Below, one piece after another: positions 45,779-55,069 of a stretch of DNA of 64,000 nucleotides (positions within the stretch are counted from its first letter, which is position 1; every line of letters begins with the position of its first letter). The notes beneath the pieces are model-generated. The model made no database searches. It saw nothing but the letters and a program-made list of their open reading frames with translations, and was not told the origin of the DNA. Source of the stretch: Pseudomonas extremaustralis (GTDB lineage Bacteria; Pseudomonadota; Gammaproteobacteria; Pseudomonadales; Pseudomonadaceae); NCBI RefSeq assembly GCF_900102035.1, contig NZ_LT629689.1:4959001-5023000 (forward strand), written 5' to 3'. The position numbers and the translations under genes were made by a program.

Positions 45779-47962
45779 TCAGACCGCTTCGAGCTTCGCG
45801 TAGCCCATCATCAGCCACTTGCTGCCTTCGGCGAAGTTCACCTGTACCCGCGCCTGGGCGCCCGAGCCTTCGAAGTTGAGGATCACGCCTTCGCCGAAGA
45901 CCGCGTGCCTGACCTGCTGGCCAAGGCTGAATGGGGTTTCCGGAATCTCGGAGCCGGCAAACAGGCTGCTGGAGTTCTGCTGCTGGCCTCCGCCGAACGG
46001 ACGGCTGACGCTGTTGGACAGGCGCACTTCCTGGATCAGCCCCTTCGGAACCTCACGTACGAAGCGCGACACCTTGTTGTAGGTCTCGCTGCCGTACAGG
46101 CGTCGGGTCTCGGCGTAGGTCATCACCAGGTTCTGCATCGCCCGGGTGATGCCCACGTAGGCCAGGCGGCGTTCTTCTTCAAGGCGACCGGGTTCTTCCA
46201 GGCTCATCTTGTGGGGGAACAGGCCTTCTTCCATGCCCACCAGGAACACATACGGAAACTCCAGGCCCTTGGCGCTGTGCAAGGTCATCAACTGGATGCT
46301 GTCTTCATGCTCGTCAGCCTGGGTATCGCCGGCTTCCAGCGAGGCGTGGCCGAGGAACGCCGCCAGCGGCGTCAGCTCTTCGTCTTCCTCGGTGTTCTCG
46401 AACGCACGGGCGGCGCTGACCAGTTCCTCAAGGTTTTCCACCCGAGCCTGGCCTTTCTCGCCTTTTTCCGCTTCGTGATAGGCAATCAGCCCGGACTGCT
46501 CGATCACGGTCTGGGTCATCAAATGCAGGGGCATGTCCGCGCACTTGGCCGCCAGGTTCTCGATCAGCTCGACAAACACACCCAACGCCCCGGCAGCACG
46601 GCCGGTCAGGCCTTTATTGGCGATCAGCAAGCGCATGGCTTCCCACATCGACACATCGGCATGGCGTGCATGATCGCGGATCGCTTCAACGGTTTTTTCG
46701 CCGATGCCGCGTGCCGGGATATTGATTACCCGTTCCAGCGCCGCATCGTTGCCACGGCCTTCCAGCAGGCGCAGGTAGGCCATGGCGTTCTTGATTTCGG
46801 CGCGCTCGAAGAAGCGCTGGCCGCCGTAAATGCGGTACGGGATGCGTTCGCGCAGCAGCGCTTCTTCCAGCACCCGCGATTGGGCGTTGGAACGGTACAG
46901 GATCGCGATATCGCTGCGCGCCAAGCCGGTTTTCAGCGCGCTTTCGATGGTTTCCACCACGTAGCGCGCTTCGTCGTGCTCGTTGAACGCCGCGTACAGG
47001 TTGATCGCTTCGCCTTCGCCGCCGTCGGTCCACAGCTCTTTGCCCAGGCGCCCGGTGTTATTGGCGATCAAGGCGTTGGCGGCCTTGAGGATACCGGCGG
47101 TGGAGCGGTAGTTCTGCTCCAGGCGGATGGTGACCGCGTCGGGGAAGTCTTCGGAATACTGGTAGATGTTCTCGATTTTCGCGCCGCGCCAGCCATAGAT
47201 CGACTGGTCGTCGTCGCCCACCACCATCAGGCTGTCGCCGCCTTTGGCCAGCAGGCGCAACCAGGCGTATTGCACGGCGTTGGTGTCCTGGAACTCGTCC
47301 ACCAGAATGTGCCGGAAGCGTTTCTGGTAATGGGCCAGCAAACCGGGGTTGTCGCGCCACAGGTCGAGGGCGCGCAGCAGCAGTTCGGAGAAGTCGATGA
47401 CGCCGGCCCGGACACAGGCGGCCTCGTAGGCTTCATAAATGCTGCGCATGGTGGCCAGGAACAGGTCGCCGCTGGCCTGGATATGTTGCGGGCGCAGGCC
47501 TTCGTCTTTCTGGCCGTTGATGAACCATTGCGCCTGGCGCGCCGGCCAGCGCTGTTCGTCCAGGCCCAGCTCGCGGATCACGCGCTTGACCAAGCGTTGC
47601 TGGTCGTCGCTGTCGAGGATCTGGAAGGTCTGGGCAAGGCCCGCTTCCTGCCAGTGTGCCCGCAGCAGGCGGTGCGCCAGGCCGTGGAAGGTGCCTACCC
47701 ACATGCCGGCCGGGCTGATGCCCATCAACTGCTCGATGCGGTGACGCATCTCGGCAGCGGCCTTGTTGGTGAAGGTCACCGACAGGATGGAATGCGGGGA
47801 CGCGTTTTCGACCTGGATCAACCAGGCGATACGGTGCACCAGCACTCGGGTTTTACCGGAGCCAGCACCGGCCAGGACCAACTGACGGCCAACGGGGGCG
47901 GCTACGGCCTGGCGTTGGGCATCGTTGAGGGAGTTCAGCAGAAGGGAGAGGTCATCGCGCAT
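45779..47962 (-). CDS. uvrD: DNA helicase II
   Basis: A 727-residue SF1A helicase of nucleotide excision and mismatch repair. Motif I GAGSGKT is at residues 32-38. Motif Ia TFTNKAAAEM, motif II VDEFQDTN, motif III GDDDQSIYGWRGA, motif IV LEQNYRST, motif V LMTLHSAKGLEF and motif VI YVGITRAM are all intact. The C-terminal UvrD-type tail (HAVFGEGVILNFEG) binds RNA polymerase in relatives. No LexA box was found upstream by eye. Confidence 0.96.
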   Translation of the reverse strand: MRDDLSLLLNSLNDAQRQAVAAPVGRQLVLAGAGSGKTRVLVHRIAWLIQVENASPHSILSVTFTNKAAAEMRHRIEQLMGISPAGMWVGTFHGLAHRLLRAHWQEAGLAQTFQILDSDDQQRLVKRVIRELGLDEQRWPARQAQWFINGQKDEGLRPQHIQASGDLFLATMRSIYEAYEAACVRAGVIDFSELLLRALDLWRDNPGLLAHYQKRFRHILVDEFQDTNAVQYAWLRLLAKGGDSLMVVGDDDQSIYGWRGAKIENIYQYSEDFPDAVTIRLEQNYRSTAGILKAANALIANNTGRLGKELWTDGGEGEAINLYAAFNEHDEARYVVETIESALKTGLARSDIAILYRSNAQSRVLEEALLRERIPYRIYGGQRFFERAEIKNAMAYLRLLEGRGNDAALERVINIPARGIGEKTVEAIRDHARHADVSMWEAMRLLIANKGLTGRAAGALGVFVELIENLAAKCADMPLHLMTQTVIEQSGLIAYHEAEKGEKGQARVENLEELVSAARAFENTEEDEELTPLAAFLGHASLEAGDTQADEHEDSIQLMTLHSAKGLEFPYVFLVGMEEGLFPHKMSLEEPGRLEEERRLAYVGITRAMQNLVMTYAETRRLYGSETYNKVSRFVREVPKGLIQEVRLSNSVSRPFGGGQQQNSSSLFAGSEIPETPFSLGQQVRHAVFGEGVILNFEGSGAQARVQVNFAEGSKWLMMGYAKLEAV

Positions 47963-48240
47963 CGGCGCATTCTATGGCCCCCGGGGGAGTGGGGCAAATC
48001 TCAATGCCGGGTGGTCGACGGAAAATCACCGGCGCGATCCGCAGCGTGCGATTTTTCTCTCAGGACTGATGACTGGTTGGTCATGGGCCACAGGCCGCGC
48101 AGCGTCTTGCTCAAGCTGTCTGGCCCCGAGGTTGGCGCGCTGCGACTCGGTTTTTTTATGACGTGGAGCAGTTTGGCGCGAGCGCTTGCTTGTGTATGCT
48201 CCGTCGACGTTTCGGGCTCACCATTATAAGAACACTGCCT
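47963..48240. other. Divergent promoter region of uvrD and the GGDEF-EAL gene
   Basis: About 280 bases between divergent genes. No operator or repeat was recognised. An open frame extending the downstream gene to 48163 is unlikely to be coding. Confidence 0.45.
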
Positions 48241-51111
48241 ATGACCCTCAGCACCGACCTGTTCAGCCCCACGGCGGCGCCCGCGCAGGTTATCCGCAAT
48301 AAATACGCTACCGAGATAGCGGTCGAACGCACGCGTCTGCTCTACCAGGGTTCTCTGCTGCCGACCTTATTGATGCTGGTAAATGGCCTGGTCTGCGCGT
48401 GGTTGATCTGGAACCCCAAACATTACCTGCTCGACAGCATCTGGCTGGTCTGGCTGCTGGCCCTGGTCGCGTTGCGCGTGATCCAGGTGGCAGCCTTTGA
48501 TTCGGCCATGCCCGGCCGCCAGGCCCAACCGATCTGGCGGCGCATGTTCATGCTCGGCTCGGCGGCCAGTGGCCTGACCCTGGCCACCGCCGCCATTGCC
48601 CTGGTGCCGGTGGACAGCTTTACACAACAGGCCTGGGTGTTCGGCCTGATCGGTGCGGCGACGTTGTCCGCCAGCGTCGCCTACGCGGTGAGCCTGCCGG
48701 CGTTCCTGTCATTTGCGCTGCCGTGCCTGGTGCCGGCCATTGTCTATCTGTTCTGGAACGGCGCTGCGCAGCAACAGGGGTGGGGCGTGCTCGGCCTGAT
48801 CCTGCTGGCGTCCTTGAGTGTGGTGGCGTGGCAGGTCAACCGCCTGATCCAGCGCGAGTTGTTGCGCCGCTTCCAGAACCAGGCGTTGATCGAACATCTA
48901 CAGCAGGCACAACAGCGCAGCGAGCAGTTGAACCTGGAACTGGTGCGTGAAGTCGAGCAACGCTGCCAGGTCGAGCAGGAACTGCGTGAAGCGCAAATCG
49001 GCCTGCAGGACCGCGTGGCGCAGCGCAGCCAAGAACTGGATGCCGCCAGCCTGGCCTTGAATAAGAGCGAAGCGCGCCTGGCCATGGCCTTGCAAGCCAG
49101 CGAGCTTGGCCTGTGGGACTGGAACCTGCAGACCGACGAAGTCCATCACACCCAGATCAAGGAGCTGTTCGGCCTGGAGCCCGATTACGTCACCGCAATG
49201 CTCGGCCACCTCAAGCCACGCCTGCACCCCGACGACCTGCCGTTGCTCAAGCGTGCCCTGGTGGAGCACCTCAAGGGCCGCAGCGACGACTATCAAGTGG
49301 AATACCGCGTGCGCCATGGCGATGGTCACTGGGTGTGGATCGAAGACCGCGGTCGCGCCGTGGAACGTACGCCCAGCGGTCGTGTGACGCGCATGCTCGG
49401 TACGCGCCGCGACATCAGCGCGAGCAAAGTGTTGGAAGAACAGCAGCGCCTGGCCTCGACCGTATTCGAAGCGGCCAGCGAAGGCATTGTGATCCTGGAC
49501 CCGGACTATGCGCTGATCGCCGTCAACCAGGCCTTCAGTCGGGTCACCGGCTTCGATATCGACGACATGCTCGGGCGCAATGTGGTGGAGCTGCCGTGCA
49601 GCCGCGATGCCCGGCGCCACTTCCCGGTGATCCGCCAGGCGCTGCTCAGCCATGGCACCTGGCAGGGCGAACTGGTGGAAACCCGCAAGAACGGCGAGCT
49701 GTACCCACAGTGGCTGCAACTGAACGTGGTGCGTGATGTGCGCGGAAATATCAGCCATATCGTCGGGTTCTTTGCCGATTTATCGGCGCGGCGTGAGTCC
49801 GAGGAGCGCATGCGCTACCTCACTCACTACGATGAGTTGACCGGCCTGGCCAATCGCTCGCTGTTCCGCGAACGGCTGCGCGAGGCCCATCAGCGTGTGC
49901 GCCAGGGCGGGCGCAGCCTGGCGTTGCTGCACATCGACCTTGACCGTTTTAAATTGCTCAATGACAGCCTGGGTCATGAAGTCGCCGACCAGTTGCTGCA
50001 AAAGATCGCCCGCCGGCTGATCAATGCCTTGCCGGAGGCCGACACGATTGCGCGGCTGTCCGGGGATGAATTTGCGGTGCTGTTCGACGCCTACGGCAAC
50101 CTGTCGAGCCTGGCGCGGGTGGCCACGCGGTTGCTGGCCAAGCTGCGGGTACCGGTGACGGTGGACGGGCATGAACTGGTGGTCAGCGCCTCGATAGGCG
50201 TGAGCCTGTTGCCGGATAATGCGCGGGAAATTTCCGCATTGGTCAGCCAGTCGAACATGGCCATGCAACACGCCAAGCACCTGGGCGGCAATAACTTCCA
50301 GTTCTATACCGACAGCCTGCAAGCCAGCACCCTGGAGCGCTTGCAACTGGAAAACCATCTGCGCAAGGCCATCGATGAGCGCCAGCTCACGGTGTTCTAC
50401 CAACCCAAACTGTGCCTGGCCACCGGCAAGCTGAACGCGGCCGAGGCGCTGATCCGCTGGGAGCATCCGCAGTGGGGGTCGGTGCCGCCGGCCGACTTCA
50501 TCGGCCTGGCCGAAGAAACCGGCCTGATCGTACCGTTGGGCGAATTCGTGTTGCGCCAGGCCTGCTGGCAGGCGTGCGAGTGGCAGCGCCAGGGGCTGGC
50601 GCCGATTCGGGTGTCGGTGAACCTGTCGGTGCATCAGTTGCGCCAGGGCAAGCTGGTCAGCCTGGTGCGCCAGGTGCTGGAAGAAACCGGCCTGGACCCG
50701 CAATACCTGGAGCTGGAACTGACCGAGAGCCAACTGCTCGACAGCGTCGAACACATCATCGCCACCTTCCAGCAACTGCGCGACCTGGGGGTGAAGCTGG
50801 CCATTGACGACTTTGGCACGGGTTATTCGTCGCTCAGTTACCTCAAGCGCATTCCCGTGGACTACGTGAAGATCGACCAGAGCTTTATCCGCGGCCTCGG
50901 CGAGGGGCGCGAAGATGCGGCGATTACCCGCGCGATCATTGCCATGGCGCATGGACTGGCGCTCAAAGTGGTGGCCGAGGGCGTGGAAGATCAGCAGCAG
51001 CTGGATTTCCTCGAAGGGGAGGGCTGCGATGAGGTGCAGGGCTACTTGATCAGCCGACCGATGGAGGCCGAGGGGTTGGCAGATTTGTTACGGGAAAATG
51101 CAGATTTTCCT
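48241..51111 (+). CDS. Membrane PAS-GGDEF-EAL cyclic-di-GMP enzyme
   Basis: A 957-residue hybrid c-di-GMP enzyme. Five to six N-terminal membrane helices (for example LLPTLLMLVNGLVCAWLIW) are followed by a coiled coil (QQAQQRSEQLNLELVREVEQ). Two PAS domains come next: ASELGLWDWNLQTDEVHHTQ with its PAC end, and EAASEGIVILDPDYALIAVN. The GGDEF domain has SGDEF at residues 607-611, a variant seen in active cyclases. The EAL domain has EAL at 735-737 and DDFGTGYSSLSYLK. Both activities may be intact; which dominates is unknown. ATG 48241 begins the conserved part. The stop codon ends at 51114. Confidence 0.92.
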
Positions 51112-51214
51112 TAGCGACGCGCCTTAAGCCCGTGTGGCTACAACATCGCCACCCTTAGATTCAAAGGCGGGCAGGGCGATTTAGTGATGCATCGGACGGG
51201 CAAAACGGCAATTC

Positions 51215-51231
51215 TTGTAGTATAACTACAA
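51215..51231. promoter_or_regulatory. RccR/HexR-type operator upstream of rccR
   Basis: TTGTAGTATAACTACAA is a near-perfect palindrome 45 bases before the rccR start. It fits the TGTAG-n5-CTACA pattern bound by HexR-family regulators, so autoregulation is likely. Confidence 0.75.
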
Positions 51232-51276
51232 GCTTGCTACATCCCTGGCACTTGCCAATCACAAGAGTCCTGCCCT

Positions 51277-52143
51277 TTGAACCTGTTGCAACATATCGCC
51301 CAGTCGCGTCACCTGTTACGCAAATCGGAACTCAAGGTTGCCGATCACGTGCTGCTTGATCCTGCGGCTGTAATGCACAGCTCCATGGCTGATCTGGCCC
51401 ACAGCGTGGGTATCAGTGAGCCGACCATCGTGCGCTTCTGCCGTGCCATTGGTTGCTCCGGGTTTCAGGACTTGAAACTCCGGCTGGCGCAAAGCCTGGC
51501 CGCCGGTGCGAGTTTCGGGCAGTTCGCGATTCACGAAGACGATTCCGTCGCCGACTACAGCCTGAAGATTTTCGACACCACCCTGCACACCTTGATGGAA
51601 GTGCGCGAGAAGCTCGACCCGGTGGCGCTGCAAAAAGCCGTGACCGCCATGTCCCAGGCCCAGCGCGTCGAGTTCTACGGCTTCGGTGCCTCCGGTGCGG
51701 TGGCGGCGGATGCCCAGCACAAATTCTTCCGCCTGCTGCTCACCGCCGCCGCCTACAGCGACCCGCACATGCAGGCGATGTCGGCGGTGACCTTGAAACC
51801 GAGCGACGTGGCCATCTGCATCTCCCAGTCGGGCCGCTCCAAGGACCTGCTGATCACCGCCAACCTGGTGCGTGAAAGCGGCGCCACGCTGATCACTTTG
51901 TGCCCGAGCCAGACGCCGTTGGCGGAACTGTCCACGGTCAACCTGGCGATCGATGTGCACGAAGACACCGAAATCTATACCCCGCTGACCTCACGCATCG
52001 CCCACCTGGTGGTGATCGACGTGCTGGCGATGGGCGTGGCCATGGCGCGCGGCCCGAGCCTGGTCAACCACCTCAAGAGCGTCAAGCGCAGCTTGCGCAG
52101 CCTTCGTCTCTCGCCCAAATCAGTCAAAGCCCTCGACGACTAA
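51277..52143 (+). CDS. rccR: RpiR-family carbon regulator RccR (HexR paralog)
   Basis: A 288-residue regulator with an N-terminal HTH_6 domain (HVLLDPAAVMHSSMADLAHS, GISEPTIVRFCRAIGCSGFQ) and a SIS sugar-phosphate domain (VEFYGFGASGAVAADAQHKF, SQSGRSKDLL). HexR and RccR respond to KDPG, the Entner-Doudoroff intermediate. RccR controls pyruvate metabolism, the glyoxylate shunt and gluconeogenesis in P. fluorescens. Location next to pycR-pycAB (the PA5438 position), not next to zwf, identifies RccR rather than HexR. The start is TTG: NLLQHIAQSRHLLRKSE is the conserved N-terminus, and no ATG fits. Confidence 0.9.
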   Translation: MNLLQHIAQSRHLLRKSELKVADHVLLDPAAVMHSSMADLAHSVGISEPTIVRFCRAIGCSGFQDLKLRLAQSLAAGASFGQFAIHEDDSVADYSLKIFDTTLHTLMEVREKLDPVALQKAVTAMSQAQRVEFYGFGASGAVAADAQHKFFRLLLTAAAYSDPHMQAMSAVTLKPSDVAICISQSGRSKDLLITANLVRESGATLITLCPSQTPLAELSTVNLAIDVHEDTEIYTPLTSRIAHLVVIDVLAMGVAMARGPSLVNHLKSVKRSLRSLRLSPKSVKALDD

Positions 52144-52144
52144 A

Positions 52145-52233
52145 GGTGGGAGGGGCTGGCTCCCGATGACCGTGTGTCAGTCACTGAGTGCGTCGACTGA
52201 ACCACCGCTATCGGGAGTCAGCCCCTTCCCACA
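52145..52233. repeat. REP doublet (REPIN-like), GTGGGAGGGGCTGGCTCCCGA type
   Basis: GTGGGAGGGGCTGGCTCCCG and CGGGAGTCAGCCCCTTCCCA form inverted arms around about 45 bases, directly after rccR. The stem is the same family as the cfa terminator at 29737. Confidence 0.87.
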
Positions 52234-52344
52234 TTTGCATGCCTCACCTATCCAGAAGATTCATCGTCCTGTAACCCCCACGCCGCCAAACCGTCATCCC
52301 TCGCGCTCACTCTGAACTCCCGTACTCGCATTGGGAGACTCCAA

Positions 52345-52542
52345 ATGGCCCGGCCCTACGAAGACAGCAACAGCTCCGTCAAAACCCGTCGTCAGCAGGA
52401 AGACCAGCGCCGCATGGCGTTCCGTCGCGCAATCGAAGATCGCTGCGATCAGCGCCAGTTGCTCCAGAGCATCACGGACTACCCCGAACTGCACTGGCAG
52501 GCACCCGCGGCTGCCCAGCGAAGCGCTCAGCCAACGCGCTGA
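52345..52542 (+). CDS. Small PA3496-like putative envelope integrity protein
   Basis: A 65-residue charged protein: ARPYEDSNSSVKTRRQQEDQ, RRMAFRRAIEDRCDQRQLLQ, then DYPELHWQ. The KTRRQQEDQRRMAFRRAIE core matches the small PA3496-type family. GGGAGACTCCAA gives a good ribosome binding site. Its last 71 bases overlap the 3' end of pycR on the other strand, so either its tail or the pycR tail has been extended. Confidence 0.75.
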   Translation: MARPYEDSNSSVKTRRQQEDQRRMAFRRAIEDRCDQRQLLQSITDYPELHWQAPAAAQRSAQPTR

Positions 52543-53446
52543 TCTGAACCCGCTCGCTGCGGATAAAGCCCAGGAACGCATGGGCCACCGGTGACAGGCG
52601 CTTGGCCTTGGCTTGCACCAGGCACCAGCTGCGGTACAGCGGCAGTTCTTCCACCGGCAGCTCCTTGAGCCCGCCGGTGGCCAGTTCCAGGTTGACGGCG
52701 TGGCGCGTCAGCAAGGCCACGCCCAACCCGGCGCACACACATTCGCGCTGCGCCTCGGCGGACGCCACTTCCACCGTTTGGGTGAAGTGCACGCGCTTTT
52801 CCTTGAAGTACTCCTCGCACGCCATCCGCGTCCCGGAGCCCGGTTCGCGCAGCAGCAGGGTGTAAGGCTCCAGATCCTTGAGGTGCAGCGGCCCTTGATG
52901 ACTCAGCGGATGATCGGCCGGCGCCACCGCCACAATCGGGTTGTTCAGGAATGGCAGGAATTCCAGGCCCATGTCCTGGGGCACCATGGACATGATCACC
53001 AGGTCGTCGCGGTTGTCCGAAAGCCTGCGAATCACCTGGGCGCGGTTGACCACGGTCAAGTGCAGCTGCACTTCCGGATGCTGGCGCTTGAAGGCGGCGA
53101 ACAGGTGGGGTACGAAGTATTTGGCGCTGGATTCCACCGCCAGCTTCAACTGGCCCTGCAGTGAACCCTGCATGTCCGACAGTTGCATGTCGAGGTTTTC
53201 CAGGCGCCCGAAGATGTCGCGGCTGGCCCGCTGCAAGGCTTCGGCGGCTTCGGTCATATAGAGTTTTTTGCCGACGTAATCGAATAACGGCTGGCCGATC
53301 AGCTCTTCCAGCTGCCGAATTTGCAGGCTGACGGCCGGTTGTGTGAGAGACATTTCCTCGGCCGCACGGCTATAGGAACGCAAATCGCACACTTCATTGA
53401 AGATCTGCAATTGACGCAATGTCATACGCATCAATGACTTACGCAT
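52472..53446 (-). CDS. pycR: LysR-family regulator of pyruvate carboxylase
   Basis: A 324-residue LysR regulator. The N-terminal HTH (MTLRQLQIFNEVCDLRSYSR, AAEEMSLTQPAVSLQIRQLE) is followed by an effector-binding domain. It sits divergent to pycA, as PycR (PA5437) does. A strong GGGAGG nine bases before ATG 53446 supports this start. The C-terminal 25 residues (RFAGQPRVPASAV) extend past the usual end and overlap the convergent small gene. Confidence 0.92.
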   Translation of the reverse strand: MRKSLMRMTLRQLQIFNEVCDLRSYSRAAEEMSLTQPAVSLQIRQLEELIGQPLFDYVGKKLYMTEAAEALQRASRDIFGRLENLDMQLSDMQGSLQGQLKLAVESSAKYFVPHLFAAFKRQHPEVQLHLTVVNRAQVIRRLSDNRDDLVIMSMVPQDMGLEFLPFLNNPIVAVAPADHPLSHQGPLHLKDLEPYTLLLREPGSGTRMACEEYFKEKRVHFTQTVEVASAEAQRECVCAGLGVALLTRHAVNLELATGGLKELPVEELPLYRSWCLVQAKAKRLSPVAHAFLGFIRSERVQISALAERFAGQPRVPASAVRGSP

Positions 53447-53483
53447 TATTTAAAGCCTCCCGCCCCAGGTCGTCCGGCCAACT

Positions 53484-53499
53484 ATAAGTCTTTACTTAT
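53484..53499. promoter_or_regulatory. Candidate PycR operator
   Basis: ATAAGT-CTTT-ACTTAT is a perfect 6-4-6 inverted repeat between pycR (38 bases from its start) and pycA. LysR regulators bind such interrupted dyads near their own promoter, so control of both genes is likely. A second AT-rich palindrome AATAATTATT follows at about 53509. Confidence 0.6.
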
Positions 53500-53642
53500 G
53501 CACGACCCAATAATTATTGATTTTTGTTAATCCCTTCACGGGCTTAGTGTGTGCCTCGCGACTGGCTTGAAACATTTAGTCACGCGCCGACCCGGGTCTA
53601 GCGGGTCGAAGAACGCAGCAATCGGCTCAAGGGAATTCCCAA

Positions 53643-55058
53643 GTGATAAAAAAGATCCTGATCGCCAACCGTGGTGAGATTGCCGTACGAATCGTGCGTG
53701 CTTGCGCCGAGATGGGCATCCGCTCGGTCGCGGTCTATTCCGACGCCGACCGCCATGCGTTGCATGTCAAACGTGCGGACGAAGCCCACAGCATCGGTGC
53801 CGAGCCCCTGGCTGGCTACCTGAACCCACGCAAGCTGGTGAACCTGGCGGTGGAAACCGGTTGCGATGCGTTGCACCCCGGCTACGGTTTTCTGTCGGAA
53901 AACGCAGAACTGGCGGACATCTGCGCCGAACGTGGAATCAAGTTCATCGGCCCGGCGGCTGAAGTGATCCGCCGCATGGGCGACAAGACCGAAGCGCGCC
54001 GCAGCATGATCAAGGCCGGCGTACCGGTCACCCCCGGCACCGAAGGCAACGTCGCCGACATCGCCGAAGCGCTCACCGAAGGCGACCGCATCGGTTACCC
54101 GGTGATGCTCAAGGCCACCTCCGGTGGTGGCGGTCGCGGCATTCGTCGTTGCAACAGCCGTGAAGAATTGGAACAAGCCTTCCCTCGGGTGATTTCCGAA
54201 GCCACCAAGGCCTTCGGTTCGGCGGAAGTGTTCCTGGAAAAGTGCATCGTCAATCCCAAGCACATCGAGGCGCAGATCCTCGGTGACAGCTTTGGCAATG
54301 TGGTGCATTTGTTCGAGCGCGATTGCTCGATCCAGCGTCGTAACCAGAAGCTCATCGAAATCGCCCCAAGCCCGCAACTGACCCCTGAACAGCGCGCCTA
54401 CATCGGCGACCTGTCGGTGCGCGCGGCCAAGGCTGTGGGTTACGAAAACGCCGGTACCGTGGAGTTCCTGCTCGCCGAGGGCGAGGTGTACTTCATGGAA
54501 ATGAACACCCGGGTGCAGGTGGAGCACACCATCACCGAAGAAATCACCGGGATCGACATCGTCCGCGAGCAGATCCGTATCGCTTCGGGCCTGCCGTTGT
54601 CGGTCAAGCAGGAAGACATCCAACACCGTGGTTTCGCGTTGCAGTTCCGCATCAACGCCGAAGACCCGAAGAACAACTTCCTGCCCAGCTTCGGCAAGAT
54701 CACCCGTTACTACGCGCCCGGCGGCCCCGGCGTGCGCACCGACACGGCGATCTACACCGGCTACACCATCCCGCCGTTCTACGACTCCATGTGCCTGAAA
54801 CTGGTGGTGTGGGCGTTGACCTGGGAAGAAGCCATGGACCGCGGCCTGCGTGCCCTGGATGACATGCGCCTGCAAGGCGTGAAGACCACCGCCGCCTACT
54901 ACCAGGAAATCCTGCGTAACCCGGAATTCCGCAGCGGCCAGTTCAACACCAGTTTCGTGGAAAGCCACCCTGAGCTGACCAACTACTCGATCAAGCGCAA
55001 ACCCGAAGAGCTGGCCCTGGCCATCGCCGCCGCCATCGCCGCCCACGCAGGCCTGTGA
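53643..55058 (+). CDS. pycA: Pyruvate carboxylase subunit A (biotin carboxylase)
   Basis: A 471-residue biotin carboxylase that makes carboxybiotin from ATP and bicarbonate, the first half-reaction of anaplerotic pyruvate to oxaloacetate. The N-terminus IKKILIANRGEIAVRIVRAC, the ATP-grasp loop KATSGGGGRGIRRC and the active-site segments EMNTRVQVEHTITEE and ALQFRINAEDP are intact. The start is GTG (53643). pycB follows 11 bases after the stop. It is distinct from the fatty-acid AccC by context. Confidence 0.95.
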   Translation: MIKKILIANRGEIAVRIVRACAEMGIRSVAVYSDADRHALHVKRADEAHSIGAEPLAGYLNPRKLVNLAVETGCDALHPGYGFLSENAELADICAERGIKFIGPAAEVIRRMGDKTEARRSMIKAGVPVTPGTEGNVADIAEALTEGDRIGYPVMLKATSGGGGRGIRRCNSREELEQAFPRVISEATKAFGSAEVFLEKCIVNPKHIEAQILGDSFGNVVHLFERDCSIQRRNQKLIEIAPSPQLTPEQRAYIGDLSVRAAKAVGYENAGTVEFLLAEGEVYFMEMNTRVQVEHTITEEITGIDIVREQIRIASGLPLSVKQEDIQHRGFALQFRINAEDPKNNFLPSFGKITRYYAPGGPGVRTDTAIYTGYTIPPFYDSMCLKLVVWALTWEEAMDRGLRALDDMRLQGVKTTAAYYQEILRNPEFRSGQFNTSFVESHPELTNYSIKRKPEELALAIAAAIAAHAGL

Positions 55059-55069
55059 GGAATATAACA

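Noticed and set aside
45776..48229. 817-codon plus-strand frame antisense to uvrD
   Set aside because: UvrD carries all helicase motifs on the minus strand; the plus frame has no family features.
51215..51231. TATAAC in this palindrome looked like part of a Zur box
   Set aside because: The outer halves are TTGTAG and CTACAA, not GTTATA/TATAAC; position before rccR fits an RccR/HexR site.
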